Positions 10,131-19,369 are shown, counted from the first letter of the stretch. The stretch is 64,000 bases of DNA from Roseibium suaedae (GCF_900142725.1 NZ_FRBW01000002.1:648710-712709), one strand, 5' to 3'. The notes: generated from the sequence alone by a model not told the origin. A program made the numbers and translations.

Positions 10131-11053
10131 GACTTGGCCTTCACGAGATCGACGAAAATGTCTTCAAGGGAACTCTGCCGGGTGTTCAGATCGTGGAACC
10201 GTACGCCGGACTGAGAAAGGGCTGTGACAAGTTTGGTCACCCCTGTGCGTTCCGCCTGAGCATCATAGCTATAGGTGATATGACGGCGGTCGTCGGACAG
10301 CGTGATCGCCTGCCCATCCAGACCTTCCGGCAACACGCCGAGCGGCTCGACCAGTTCGATGGTCAGTTCCTTGCGGCCGAGCTTCTGCATCAGGGCCGCC
10401 TTCTCATCGACCAGAATGATCTCGCCCCTGTTGATCACCCCGACCCGGTCGGCCATTTCCTCGGCCTCCTCGATATAGTGGGTGGTCAGGATGATGGTCA
10501 CGCCCCTGCGCTTAAGCTCGCCGACGAGACGCCACATGTCCCGGCGCAGTTCCACATCCACACCGGCGGTGGGCTCGTCCAGGAACAGCACCTTCGGCTC
10601 ATGAGCCAACGCCTTTGCGACCAGAACGCGCCGCTTCATGCCGCCAGACAGGGTCATGATCGGATTGTTGCGCTTGTCCCAGAGGCTGAGGTCCTTGAGG
10701 ATTTCCTCAATCAGCTCGGGCTTTTTCTTGAGGCCGAACAGGCCGCGCGTGAAGGACACCGTGTCGATGACTTTCTCGAAGGGCGCCGTCGGCATTTCTT
10801 GCGGCACGAGACCGACAAGCTTTCGGGCCGCACGATAATCCTTCTGGGTGTCGAACCCACCGATAGTGATGCTGCCGCCCGTCGGAATGACCAGACCGCA
10901 GATCGTGCTGATGAGTGTCGTCTTGCCAGCCCCATTCGGGCCAAGCAGGGCGAACACCTCACCTTCTTGAATATCCAGGGAAACGGATTTCAGCGCCTGA
11001 AACCCGCCCTCATACGTCTTGTCCAGAGACTGGACGGAAATGATCGGGGACAT
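10127..11053 (-). CDS. ABC transporter ATP-binding protein
   Basis: ATPase partner of the adjacent ABC-2 permease. Walker A is GPNGAGKTT, the signature is LSGGMKRRV and Walker B is [14 protein letters not shown]-terminal extension of about 80 residues carries the DUF4162-like region common in YadG-type proteins. The open frame extends upstream to 11251, but the start at ATG 11053 ([16 protein letters not shown]) fits the family and leaves a 308-residue protein. The upstream extension has no domain and low-complexity codons. Confidence 0.92.
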   Translation of the reverse strand: MSPIISVQSLDKTYEGGFQALKSVSLDIQEGEVFALLGPNGAGKTTLISTICGLVIPTGGSITIGGFDTQKDYRAARKLVGLVPQEMPTAPFEKVIDTVSFTRGLFGLKKKPELIEEILKDLSLWDKRNNPIMTLSGGMKRRVLVAKALAHEPKVLFLDEPTAGVDVELRRDMWRLVGELKRRGVTIILTTHYIEEAEEMADRVGVINRGEIILVDEKAALMQKLGRKELTIELVEPLGVLPEGLDGQAITLSDDRRHITYSYDAQAERTGVTKLVTALSQSGVRFHDLNTRQSSLEDIFVDLVKAKS

Positions 11054-11333
11054 GAAGTGCCTGCGATGGAAGAGATCTGAAAAGAAAAGCGCGAAAACGC
11101 CGCGCTCGAAGCTGTACATATGGGCCGGAGGCGGAAAACTGCCAGATGAAGGGAGCAAAGAAAAGAGGCCTCCCCCGGCTCTCCTGACAGTTGAGGACAG
11201 GTCAGAACCACGTTGCCGGTTTCCTGACAGCCGTTTCCATTTGTTGAACACTCTGTCGAAACTACACTTATCGCGTTCGTTTCCCGGTGAATTACATTAG
11301 GGGCAACGCAACTCCGTTTCAGGAGACACCAAG

Positions 11334-12236
11334 ATGTCCATTCGTCCCGTCACTCACATCGGCTCCACCCAACCCACTTTGGAGGGGGCTGGGGTAAAGC
11401 TTGAACGCGTCTTCGGATTTCAGGATCCGGAAATGCTGGACCCGTTCCTGCTGCTTGATGATTTCCGCAATGAACGCCCCCAGGACTATCTGGCCGGTTT
11501 TCCCTGGCACCCGCACCGGGGCATTGAAACGATCACCTATGTTCTGGCCGGCACGGTCGAACATGGCGACAGTCTCGGCAACACCGGCTCGCTTGGTGCT
11601 GGCGACGTGCAATGGATGACCGCCGGACGCGGCATCATGCATCAGGAAATGCCCAAGGGCGACCAGAAGGGCCGGATGCATGGCTTCCAGCTCTGGGCCA
11701 ACCTGCCCTCGTCCCTGAAGATGACCGAGCCGCGCTATCAGGACGTGAAGTCGGGCGAGATCCCGGTGATCACCGATGACGACGGCACCTCGGTACGGGT
11801 GATCTGCGGAGATTTCTGGGGCAAGTCCGGCCCTGTCGATGGTATCGCCGCCGAGCCTCAGTATCTGGATGTTTTTGTGCCCGCTGGCCGCCGCAAGCGG
11901 CTCAAGGTCGACACCTACAAGCAGACCTTTGCCTATATCTTCGAAGGCTCCGGCCGGTTCGAGGGTGCCTCCGATCCCTTCGGCGTGCTGACCGAAAAGG
12001 AATTCGGTGGCGAGGAACTTCACATCCGCGACCAGACCGGCGACCGGACCCTGGTTGTCTTCGGCAGCGGCGATGAGATCGTTGTGCAGGCAGGCGATCA
12101 TGGCATCCGTTTCCTGCTGGTCTCCGGCGCCCCGATCAAGGAACCTGTGGCCTGGCATGGACCGATTGTGATGAACACGCGGGCAGAACTGCATCAGGCC
12201 TTCAACGAGCTACGCTCCGGCACCTTCATCCGCTGA
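11334..12236 (+). CDS. Pirin family protein
   Basis: Double-cupin protein of 300 residues. The N-terminal metal-binding set typical of pirins is complete: H59 and H61 (HPHRG), H103 and E105 (IMHQEMP). Pirins are iron-binding proteins; some bacterial members have quercetinase activity and others bind metabolic enzymes, so the function here is open. The ATG follows CAGGAGACACCAAG, a good ribosome site. Monocistronic as far as can be seen; it is divergent from the ABC exporter across a 280-base spacer with no further gene. Confidence 0.93.
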   Translation: MSIRPVTHIGSTQPTLEGAGVKLERVFGFQDPEMLDPFLLLDDFRNERPQDYLAGFPWHPHRGIETITYVLAGTVEHGDSLGNTGSLGAGDVQWMTAGRGIMHQEMPKGDQKGRMHGFQLWANLPSSLKMTEPRYQDVKSGEIPVITDDDGTSVRVICGDFWGKSGPVDGIAAEPQYLDVFVPAGRRKRLKVDTYKQTFAYIFEGSGRFEGASDPFGVLTEKEFGGEELHIRDQTGDRTLVVFGSGDEIVVQAGDHGIRFLLVSGAPIKEPVAWHGPIVMNTRAELHQAFNELRSGTFIR

Positions 12237-12289
12237 ACAGCTCCTACCCAAGAGAAAGAAGGCTGCCTCCTTGCGCCTTAACTGGCCGA

Positions 12290-12309
12290 GGGGGCAGTTC
12301 ACTGCCCCC
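12290..12309 (+). terminator. Hairpin downstream of pirin
   Basis: Perfect 8-bp stem GGGGGCAG/CTGCCCCC with a TTCA tetraloop, 54 bases after the pirin stop. The 3' side is C-rich rather than U-rich, so termination strength is uncertain. Confidence 0.45.
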
Positions 12310-12375
12310 TGCCCCTTGCCTGTCACAATTATCAGGGATACCGCTGTCCCTCCGATGATTTGCGATCAGGTTCCC

Positions 12376-13539
12376 ATGACCCTCAAAATCCGATCCGCCC
12401 GTCCTGAAGATGCCGACGATCTGACCGCGATCCTCCACCGGGCAAAAGCCTCATGGGGCTATTCCGACGAGAAGATGGCGGGTTTCCGGGCTCAGTTCCG
12501 GATCGATCAGGACGCCATTGCCAAGCTGGATATTGTCGTGGCGGAAGTCGGCGGAAAGCCGGCCGGCTTTGCAGCGGGCCACCTCCAGCCCAGCTACTAC
12601 CAGATCGACTATTTGTTCGTTCTCCCCGAAATGACGGGCCGCGGCTTGGGCCACCTGCTGCTGGACCGGATACATGAGCGCGCCGCGATCCTCGGGGCGG
12701 AAAAACTGAGACTGGACTCCGATTTCCACGCCCAGCGATTTTATTCAGACCGTGGTTTTGTTCAGGTCTCCAACCGGCCGAGCCAGATGTCGGACAGCGG
12801 CACCATTCCGGTCATGGAAAAGCCCATTCCGCCGATGGTTCAAGAGTTGAAAGGTCTCGACATCCGGCTCGACCAGACAAGCCCCTGGCCTTTTGAGGCA
12901 GGCAATGGCGAGGCCATCGATGCACATTGGGCACAGGAACTCGACAAGAACCCGCATCTTTGGAACGGCCGGGTCCTGAAGCTGACCAGCCATGCCTTTG
13001 AAGACGGGTTCCTGACCGGCGTCTGCCATGAGACGTCCTTCGCCGCCTTTCTCGCCTGGCGTGACTGGGGCGCGCCGGACCGCACCACCCGGAACCTCTT
13101 CGGCTCTGCCCTTATTCGCAGCCGCGAGGGCCATCTTCTCTATGGCATCATGTCGAACAGGACAGCCAATGCTGGGCATATCTATCCGCCCGGCGGCAAC
13201 ATCGACATGGCGGATGTGAAGGAGGACGGCCGGGTCAATGTCATCGGCTCCCTCTACCGGGAGCTTGTCGAAGAAACCGGGCTGATGGAGGACGAGGTCA
13301 TCGAAGGTCCTCTCTTTGCCGTCTTTGACGGACCGCGCCTCTGCATCGGCCGGGTGATGAATGTCGACATCCCGGCTGACGAGCTGAGGACCCGCATTCT
13401 GAACCATTCGCTCGCCACGGAAGAACAGGAACTTTCGGATGTGAGGATCCTGCGCACCACCGATGACGCACTTGATCCCAAGACCACCACCTATGCCCGA
13501 GCTCTTGCCCGGAAACTTCTGCCAGAGCCCCAGAAGTAA
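12376..13539 (+). CDS. GNAT acetyltransferase fused to a Nudix-like hydrolase domain
   Basis: 387 residues with two domains. Residues 1-150 form a GNAT fold with the acetyl-CoA loop MTGRGLGHLLL (86-96) and a C-terminal FYSDRGF strand. Residues about 160-387 resemble a Nudix hydrolase: PPGGNID at 271-277 and the second half of the Nudix box, RELVEETGL, at 295-303. About 20 residues lie between the conserved Gly and REL, more than the canonical 13, so the box carries an insertion. The ATG at 12376 gives the normal GNAT N-terminus (MTLKIRSARPEDADDL); in-frame ATG at 12355 and a longer frame upstream are less likely. Substrates of both domains are unknown. Confidence 0.8.
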   Translation: MTLKIRSARPEDADDLTAILHRAKASWGYSDEKMAGFRAQFRIDQDAIAKLDIVVAEVGGKPAGFAAGHLQPSYYQIDYLFVLPEMTGRGLGHLLLDRIHERAAILGAEKLRLDSDFHAQRFYSDRGFVQVSNRPSQMSDSGTIPVMEKPIPPMVQELKGLDIRLDQTSPWPFEAGNGEAIDAHWAQELDKNPHLWNGRVLKLTSHAFEDGFLTGVCHETSFAAFLAWRDWGAPDRTTRNLFGSALIRSREGHLLYGIMSNRTANAGHIYPPGGNIDMADVKEDGRVNVIGSLYRELVEETGLMEDEVIEGPLFAVFDGPRLCIGRVMNVDIPADELRTRILNHSLATEEQELSDVRILRTTDDALDPKTTTYARALARKLLPEPQK

Positions 13540-13652
13540 CAGGGGCTTAACCAAGTCAGACACTTATCGGCTGGCGGAGCGCCCTCTTTCCGTGCCACTC
13601 TCCGGCTGCTAAGACAACTGCGCTGCTTCAACTGCATCAGGAGACTGCACTC

Positions 13653-14564
13653 ATGGGCCGCCGTTATGCCATTCTGGACGTCTTCACCAACAAGCCCCTG
13701 ACCGGCAATCCGCTGGCAGTGGTGCTGGACTCAGAAGGGCTCTCAGACGCTCAGATGCAGGCCATCGCGGGTGAATTCAACCTGTCCGAGACGGTCTTTG
13801 TGCTGCCTCCGGAGAACCCTGGCCACTCGGCCACCATGCGCATTTTCACTCCAAAGGTGGAGCTGCCATTTGCCGGTCACCCGACCGTCGGCACCGCTGT
13901 CCTGATGGCCATGGAGCGCTTTGGCGACATTTCCGGTGAACAGGATGCGATGGTGGTGCTGAAGCAGGGCATCGGCACGGTCCGCTGTGCAGTCGTGCTC
14001 AAGGAAAACGCTGCAGCCTTCGCCGAATTCGACGTGCCACGCATTCCCGAGCCCGCTGGTCCGACCGTCAACCACGACCTGATTGCGGAAGCGCTCAGCC
14101 TTGATCCATCCGAGATCGGCTTTGAAAACCACACCCCGTCCCGTTTCCGGGTCGGCCCCGCATTCAACTATGTTCCGGTGCGGGATCTGGATGCCCTGGC
14201 CCGCGCCAAGCCGGACATGAGCCGCTGGAAGAAGGCCTTCGGTCACGACGACCATAACGACGCCTATGTCTATTGCCGGGAAACCCGGTCCCAGGACAGC
14301 GCCTTTCAGGCCCGCCTCTTCGCCCCCGAAATGGGCATCATGGAAGACCCGGCCACCGGTTCGGCAGCGGCAGCCTTCGCGGGCGTGGTGCAATTCTATG
14401 ACGCCCTGCCCAACGGCACCCATTTCGTCCGGATCGAACAGGGGTTCCAGATGGGACGCCCGTCCCTCATCGATCTTGAAATCGACATTGCCTCGCGCAA
14501 GCTGCACGCCGTCCGCATCGGCGGTCAGGCAGCTCTCGTGGCAAAGGGCGAATTGTTCATCTGA
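13653..14564 (+). CDS. PhzF family isomerase/epimerase-like protein
   Basis: 303 residues in the two-lobed diaminopimelate-epimerase fold. The N-terminus ILDVFTNKPLTGNPLAVV and the central EDPATGSAAAAFAGV are the family hallmarks. The conserved catalytic Glu is present in the early FNLSETVFV motif. PhzF itself isomerises a phenazine precursor, but no phenazine genes are present, so this is one of the many PhzF-like proteins of unassigned reaction. It ends convergent with the Lrp-type gene, sharing a terminator. Confidence 0.9.
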   Translation: MGRRYAILDVFTNKPLTGNPLAVVLDSEGLSDAQMQAIAGEFNLSETVFVLPPENPGHSATMRIFTPKVELPFAGHPTVGTAVLMAMERFGDISGEQDAMVVLKQGIGTVRCAVVLKENAAAFAEFDVPRIPEPAGPTVNHDLIAEALSLDPSEIGFENHTPSRFRVGPAFNYVPVRDLDALARAKPDMSRWKKAFGHDDHNDAYVYCRETRSQDSAFQARLFAPEMGIMEDPATGSAAAAFAGVVQFYDALPNGTHFVRIEQGFQMGRPSLIDLEIDIASRKLHAVRIGGQAALVAKGELFI

Positions 14565-14583
14565 TCCTGGCCCTGCTTCCGCT

Positions 14584-14619
14584 TAAAAACAGCGCGCCGC
14601 TCAAAAATCGAGCGGCGCG
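14584..14619 (-). terminator. Terminator overlapping the 3' end of the Lrp-type gene
   Basis: Perfect 10-bp stem (14593-14602 and 14610-14619) with a 7-base A-rich loop. On the minus strand it is followed by a run of five U residues. The promoter-proximal arm lies inside the last codons of the Lrp-type gene and the stop codon overlaps the stem, a compact arrangement. It may also serve the convergent phzF-like gene. Confidence 0.7.
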
Positions 14620-15062
14620 TTGTCCGTTACTTCCTTCATGACGAAGAAGGTGCGCGTCTGGCGCACCCCCGGCAGGGTGATCAGTTCCTTCGCATGCAGA
14701 CGGTTGAAATCCGGCATGTCCTTGACCCGGATCTTCAAAAGATAGTCGAAGTCGCCTGCCACCAGATTGCAGTCCAGCACCACGGGCATCTTCGACACCG
14801 CAGCCTCGAAGATACCGAAGCTCTCCGGCGTTGACCGGTCCAGCACCACACCGACCATCACCAGCGCTCCAAGACCCACCCGATCCGGCGCGATCTGCGC
14901 CCTGACCGACTTGATATAGCCCTCATCGAAAAGGCGCTGGGTTCTGCGGTGACACGTCGCCGGACTGACATTGACGCGGGTGGCAAGCTCCGCGTTCGAC
15001 AACCTGCCGTCTTCCTGCAAAAGCTTGAGAATCCGTCTGTCGACCCGGTCCAGTTCATCCAT
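14601..15062 (-). CDS. acdR: Lrp/AsnC-family regulator, probable regulator of ACC deaminase
   Basis: 153 residues. It has an N-terminal winged helix-turn-helix (DRRILKLLQEDGRLSNAELA, then ATCHRRTQRLF) and a C-terminal RAM ligand/oligomer domain (from about residue 65). It is transcribed divergently from acdS across 152 bases, the usual arrangement of acdR and acdS in proteobacteria, where AcdR activates ACC deaminase expression in response to ACC. No clear Lrp box was recognised by eye in the AT-rich spacer. The acdR name rests on family plus context. Confidence 0.8.
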   Translation of the reverse strand: MDELDRVDRRILKLLQEDGRLSNAELATRVNVSPATCHRRTQRLFDEGYIKSVRAQIAPDRVGLGALVMVGVVLDRSTPESFGIFEAAVSKMPVVLDCNLVAGDFDYLLKIRVKDMPDFNRLHAKELITLPGVRQTRTFFVMKEVTDNAPLDF

Positions 15063-15214
15063 GATGATTTCTTCCGAAATTTTACCCTTAAATGGAAGAA
15101 TAGCAAAACAATCTGGGAAATGGGTTTCTTTTCAATCATTTTTGATCTGAATTTTGAAAGCACCTTCAGCCTCTGACTTGCTAGCCTGTTTCCAGCCAGA
15201 AATCGGAGAGCCCC

Positions 15215-16228
15215 ATGCTGGAAGAGTTTGAGAAATACCCCCTCACCTACGGCCCGACGCCGATCGAACATCTGCCGCGCCTGACGGAAGCCCTCGGCGG
15301 GGAAGTTGAAATCTACGCCAAGCGCGACGACTGCAACTCCGGTCTGGCCTTCGGCGGCAACAAGCTGCGCAAGCTGGAATACATCGTTCCGGATGCGATC
15401 AAGTCCGGCGCTGATACGCTGGTCTCCATCGGCGGCGTTCAGTCCAACCACACCCGCATGGTCGCTGCGACCGCAGCCAAGATCGGCATGAACTGCGTCG
15501 TGGTTCAGGAAAAGTGGGTTCCCCATTACGATGCCGTCTATGACCGCGTCGGCAACATTCTCCTCACCCGCCTGATGGGCGCCGACAGCCGTCTCGTGGA
15601 AGACGGTTTCGACATCGGCATCCGCAAGAGCTGGGAAGATGCGCTTCAGTCCGTTCGGGACAAGGGCGGCAAGCCTTACGGCATTCCGGCTGGCGCTTCC
15701 GAGCACAAGTACGGCGGTCTGGGCTATGTCGGCTTTGCCGAGGAAGTCCGTCAGCAGGAAGCCGAACTCGGCTTCAAGTTCGACTATATCGTCGTTTGTG
15801 TTGTGACCGGCTCCACCCAGGGCGGCATGATCGTTGGCTTCGCCAAGGATGGCCGTGCAGACCGCGTCATCGGCATTGATGCCTCCGGCACCCCGGAACA
15901 GACACGCGCCCAGGTGCGCCGCATCGTCGACAACACCGCCGAGCTGGTGAAGCTGGGCCGCAAGGTGAGTGACGAGGAAATCGTCATCAACCCGGACTAC
16001 GCCTACCCGGCCTATGGTGTTCCGAGCGACGAAACCAACGAGGCAATCCGCCTTGCTGCCCGCACCGAAGCCATGATGACCGACCCGGTCTACGAAGGTA
16101 AGTCCATGCAGGGCATGATCGACCTTGTGAAAAAGGGCTTCTTCCCGAAGGGCTCCAAGGTCCTCTATGCGCACCTCGGCGGCGCACCGGCCCTGAACGG
16201 CTACTCCTATTACTACAAGGACGGCTGA
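15215..16228 (+). CDS. acdS: 1-aminocyclopropane-1-carboxylate deaminase
   Basis: PLP enzyme that breaks the plant ethylene precursor ACC into 2-oxobutanoate and ammonia. 337 residues. The Schiff-base lysine is K50 ([11 protein letters not shown]), with S77 in QSNHTR, Y293-E294 ([10 protein letters not shown]) and L321 (YAHLGG). These correspond, offset by one, to K51, S78, Y294, E295 and L322 of the Pseudomonas enzyme. Glu and Leu at the last two sites distinguish true ACC deaminases from D-cysteine desulfhydrases. RBS CGGAGAG precedes the ATG. The divergent Lrp-type gene is the likely regulator. Confidence 0.93.
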   Translation: MLEEFEKYPLTYGPTPIEHLPRLTEALGGEVEIYAKRDDCNSGLAFGGNKLRKLEYIVPDAIKSGADTLVSIGGVQSNHTRMVAATAAKIGMNCVVVQEKWVPHYDAVYDRVGNILLTRLMGADSRLVEDGFDIGIRKSWEDALQSVRDKGGKPYGIPAGASEHKYGGLGYVGFAEEVRQQEAELGFKFDYIVVCVVTGSTQGGMIVGFAKDGRADRVIGIDASGTPEQTRAQVRRIVDNTAELVKLGRKVSDEEIVINPDYAYPAYGVPSDETNEAIRLAARTEAMMTDPVYEGKSMQGMIDLVKKGFFPKGSKVLYAHLGGAPALNGYSYYYKDG

Positions 16229-16235
16229 TTTGCTG

Positions 16236-16266
16236 CAGGGGCACCGACACTCCCTTGGTGCCCCTG
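16236..16266 (+). terminator. Hairpin downstream of acdS
   Basis: Perfect 10-bp stem (CAGGGGCACC, 16236-16245; GGTGCCCCTG, 16257-16266) with an 11-base loop, directly after the acdS stop. It lacks a U-tract, so it may stabilise the 3' end or terminate with help. Confidence 0.5.
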
Positions 16267-16470
16267 CGCTGCCCGTCCACCTTGCGGTTCGTGGTCTTGG
16301 CGAATTTCAAACGGGCCCCATCCCCGTTTGATGACCACGGACCGCAAGTCTCTTGCCCCCGCCCTCTCCGGACATTTGCCAATTCTGCCTTTGCCCTTGC
16401 TGCCATGAGTGGTTACGCTTCTGACGGGACGCCCGTCCGCTTGCCACTTCAGATGGAGCACTGCAAAGCC

Positions 16471-18300
16471 ATGTCCGCCCTCACTTTCCGCAAAAGCCGC
16501 AGTCCGAAGCTCGCCCTGAAGCTCATGCTTCTTGCCAGCCTTGCCGCCTTTCCAGCCCATGCCCAGCAAGCGGCTGACACGGTGGCTCCGGAAAGCGCAG
16601 CACAGGCAGATAGCTTTGAAAACCTGAGCGAAGCGGCCAAAGCCTCTCTCGCCCTCAAGTCGCAGGGCAAGCCTGTAACCGCCAAGCACTGGATGATTGC
16701 CGCCGCCAATCCTCTGGCGACGGAAGCTGGTGCCAAGATCCTGCGGGCCGGCGGCAGCGCTGCCGATGCGATGGTCGCGGTGCAAACCGTGCTCGGCCTC
16801 GTGGAACCCCAGTCTTCAGGTCTTGGCGGTGGCGCCTTTCTGGTCTGGTACGATGCCGCCTCCGGCAAGCTGACCACACTGGATGCCCGCGAAACCGCCC
16901 CAATGGCCGCAACGCCGCGCCTGTTCCAGAGCGAGGAAGGCGAACCCCTCAAGTTTTATGACGCAGTCGTGGGAGGCCGGTCTGTCGGAACGCCAGGCAC
17001 ACCGATGCTGCTGGAAGAAGCCCACAAGCGCTGGGGCAAGCTGGACTGGTCAGGATTGTTCGCCGAGGGCATCGCACTGGCGGAAGGGGGCTTCAAGGTC
17101 TCCCCGCGTCTCGCCTCGCTCATTGAAAGCGAACCGGAGGAACGGCTCGCAAGGTTTGAGGCCACGAAGGCTTACTTCCATCCGGGCGGATCGCCCCTCA
17201 AGGCGGGCGATCTGCTGAAGAACCCGGACTATGCAGCCACGCTGAAGGCCCTCGCCAGCAATGGCGCCGAGGCCTTTTACAAGGGTGACATTGCCAAGGA
17301 TATCGTCAATACCGTCCAGACCGCGCCGGGCAATCCGGGCGTTCTCGCCCAGGCGGATTTCGACCTCTATCAGGTCAAGGAGCGCGCACCGTCCTGCGCG
17401 GCCTATCGCGGCTATGAAGTCTGCGGCATGGGACCGCCCTCCTCCGGCGCTCTGACCGTCGGTCAGATCCTGGGCATGCTCGAACCCTATGATCTTGCAG
17501 GCTTAGGGCCTGCCAGCGCGGACAGCTGGCGGCTCATTGGCGACGCTTCCCGCCTCGCCTTTGCCGACCGTGGCCGGTACATGGCCGACAGCGATTTCGT
17601 GCCCATGCCCACCAAAGGCCTTTTGGATCCTGCCTATCTGAAGACCCGCGCCAATCTGCTCAGCGGCGATGATTCCCTGCCAGAAATCACCGCCGGAACC
17701 CCGCCCTGGGATCACGCTCAGCTCTATGCCGACGACATGGCGCTCGAGCTGCCGTCCACGTCCCACATCTCGATTGTCGATGGGGAGGGCAATGCCCTGT
17801 CCATGACCACCACGATCGAGAACGGTTTCGGCTCCCGCCTGTTCGTGCGCGGATTCCTGCTCAACAATGAGCTGACCGACTTCTCCTTCAAGACCCAGGA
17901 AGATGGCGTTCCAATTGCCAACCGGGTCGAACCGGGCAAGCGGCCACGCTCCTCCATGGCACCCACCATCGTCCTCAAGGACGGCAAGCCTTCCCTGATC
18001 GTCGGCAGCCCGGGCGGCAGCCAGATCATCGGATATGTGGCGCAAGCGCTGATCGCCCATCTGGACTGGGGACTGGACGTACAGGCCGCTGTTGCCCAGC
18101 CTCACCTGATCAACCGCTTCGGCACCTATGACATCGAGGAAGGCACCGCCGCCACGGATCTGGCCGCACCGTTGGAAGCCATGGGCTTCAAGGTCAAGGC
18201 CAGCACCATGACCTCAGGCCTTCAGGCCATTGCCATTGGCGAAGACGGCCTGCAAGGCGGCGCAGACCCGCGCCGCGAGGGTATTGCAATCGGCGAATAA
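16471..18300 (+). CDS. ggt: Gamma-glutamyltransferase, exported
   Basis: Periplasmic Ntn-hydrolase that transfers or hydrolyses the gamma-glutamyl group of glutathione. The start at ATG 16471 gives a signal peptide (KLALKLMLLASLAAFPAHAQ) and a 609-residue preprotein; the open frame upstream to 16255 has no domain. The chain self-cleaves before a threonine: T430 in PSTSHISIVDGEGN aligns with the E. coli catalytic Thr391. The substrate-binding GSPGGSQII motif follows near residue 510. GGAG 12 bases upstream is the only ribosome site seen. Confidence 0.93.
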   Translation: MSALTFRKSRSPKLALKLMLLASLAAFPAHAQQAADTVAPESAAQADSFENLSEAAKASLALKSQGKPVTAKHWMIAAANPLATEAGAKILRAGGSAADAMVAVQTVLGLVEPQSSGLGGGAFLVWYDAASGKLTTLDARETAPMAATPRLFQSEEGEPLKFYDAVVGGRSVGTPGTPMLLEEAHKRWGKLDWSGLFAEGIALAEGGFKVSPRLASLIESEPEERLARFEATKAYFHPGGSPLKAGDLLKNPDYAATLKALASNGAEAFYKGDIAKDIVNTVQTAPGNPGVLAQADFDLYQVKERAPSCAAYRGYEVCGMGPPSSGALTVGQILGMLEPYDLAGLGPASADSWRLIGDASRLAFADRGRYMADSDFVPMPTKGLLDPAYLKTRANLLSGDDSLPEITAGTPPWDHAQLYADDMALELPSTSHISIVDGEGNALSMTTTIENGFGSRLFVRGFLLNNELTDFSFKTQEDGVPIANRVEPGKRPRSSMAPTIVLKDGKPSLIVGSPGGSQIIGYVAQALIAHLDWGLDVQAAVAQPHLINRFGTYDIEEGTAATDLAAPLEAMGFKVKASTMTSGLQAIAIGEDGLQGGADPRREGIAIGE

Positions 18301-18420
18301 CACCCGGGCAAAGGCCTTGGTCCCAGGCGGAGGGAGATCGAACCTGGTTCGAGCCAATCTGCCCGGGACCATATCTCCGAATAGTCCCCTGCCTTTAGGC
18401 CAACTGGGGATCCGGCGGTT

Positions 18421-19008
18421 TCACTTGTCGTGCATGCCCTTGCCCATCAGAATTCGTTCCGTGTGCCTGGCAATCCGTGAAACCCGCGTGGCACTCTGCT
18501 TCGCCTCGCAGAAGTGGAGAAGATACCCGCGCCGCCTCCCCGGCGTCAGCGCTTCAAAGGCTTCCCTGAAAGCGTCGTCTTGCTCCATACGCTGAACGAG
18601 CTCTTCCGGATACACCAGATCTCGCCGGTTCTGCTGGACCTTCACCCCTGCTTTTTCAAGACTGATTGCCTCTTCCACATAGGACACAATCACCTGTTCA
18701 AAGGCAGCGACCTGCCTCACGTCTTTGAAGATGAACTTGCGCATTGTCTGCGAGTTTTCACCCGGCGCATGCAGAAGCCCTTCCGGGTCTTTCAAGAGCA
18801 CGCCCTTGAAGAAGGCCAAAGCACAATGGTCCTTCAAGCGCCAGATCGTCGCCACATTGGCATTTTCCCAAGTGTAGCAAGGCGACTTCCACTTCAAGGT
18901 TTCGCTCAGGGGAGCACGTTGCAAGATCCCTCTCAGCGCTTGCAACTCGTCTTTGAAAGGCTCGTCGGCATCAAAGAAAGCCTGAACCCTGGGATCTGTC
19001 TCGGCCAT
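18421..19008 (-). CDS. YdeI/DUF1801-type protein
   Basis: 195 residues from an ATG preceded by GGGAGGACAG; the frame continues upstream but this ribosome site decides the start. The N-terminal half is DUF1801-like (ALRGILQRAPLSETLKWKSPCYTW...). The C-terminal half has the YdeI/OmpD-associated pattern with LTPGRRRGYLLHFCEAKQ, followed by an Arg-rich end. This family is linked to stress or antimicrobial-peptide tolerance in some bacteria, but its biochemistry is unknown. Cytoplasmic, convergent with ggt. Confidence 0.8.
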   Translation of the reverse strand: MAETDPRVQAFFDADEPFKDELQALRGILQRAPLSETLKWKSPCYTWENANVATIWRLKDHCALAFFKGVLLKDPEGLLHAPGENSQTMRKFIFKDVRQVAAFEQVIVSYVEEAISLEKAGVKVQQNRRDLVYPEELVQRMEQDDAFREAFEALTPGRRRGYLLHFCEAKQSATRVSRIARHTERILMGKGMHDK

Positions 19009-19230
19009 CTGTCCTCCCACGTTTTGCAAGCGTTTCCGGAGCATTCCCCTGCTCCGTACGACCCGCATCATTTTCGCTTATCAGCAGATTAAAGAGACGC
19101 GCTTTCAAGGTCAAAACGGTTGCATCCCGAAATTCTGTCCTCTAAAAGAATTTCCGGTAACTGTTCGCTCACTTCTTTTCGCCAACCTCGGCGCATTCGA
19201 TGAGCATCCGTAAAAGGCCCTGAAACACCG

Positions 19231-19329
19231 ATGATCGCGCTGCGCGACACCTCCGGTTCTTTCAACGACGCGCACCTCACGCGCGGCGGCCTTCTTCTTG
19301 CTGACCTTCTTCTGCTTAGCTGCCCCTGA
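19231..19329 (+). CDS. leuL: Leucine leader peptide upstream of leuA
   Basis: A 32-codon open frame, 143 bases before leuA, encoding a peptide whose end reads GGLLLADLLLLSCP. Seven of nine consecutive codons (21-29) are Leu, six of them CTT. This is the signature of an amino-acid attenuator leader in front of the first enzyme of leucine synthesis. The stop codon lies in the 5' arm of a stable stem (19323-19369). A weak AAAAGG lies 13 bases upstream of the ATG. The opposite strand carries a Lys-rich frame that I regard as its shadow. No experimental basis; the call rests on codon pattern and position. Confidence 0.65.
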   Translation: MIALRDTSGSFNDAHLTRGGLLLADLLLLSCP

Positions 19330-19369
19330 GCGCTGGCTGATCCGTATCTTGCGGACGGGCACTTAGGGG
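19323..19369 (+). promoter_or_regulatory. leuL-leuA leader stem, probable attenuator element
   Basis: CCCCTGAG (19323-19330), which contains the leuL stop, pairs with CTTAGGGG (19362-19369), with a small TCCG/CGGA stem (19341-19344, 19352-19355) nested inside. A ribosome stalled at the Leu codons leaves this stem free; one that reaches the stop would disrupt it. I could not find a U-tract downstream, so whether control is by termination or by another route is unresolved. Confidence 0.45.

Noticed and set aside
14858..16174. 438-codon minus-strand frame covering acdS
   Set aside because: acdS is a full-length ACC deaminase on the opposite strand; this is a shadow frame that also runs into acdR in another frame.
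18301..18420. GATCGAACCTGGTTCGAGC considered as a tRNA T-arm
   Set aside because: No acceptor, D or anticodon stems surround it. It is only a small hairpin in a convergent gap.
19111..19362. Lys-rich 83-codon minus-strand frame opposite the leucine leader
   Set aside because: Its Lys run is the reverse complement of the CTT Leu codons, it needs a GTG start with no ribosome site, and the leader explanation fits position and content better.
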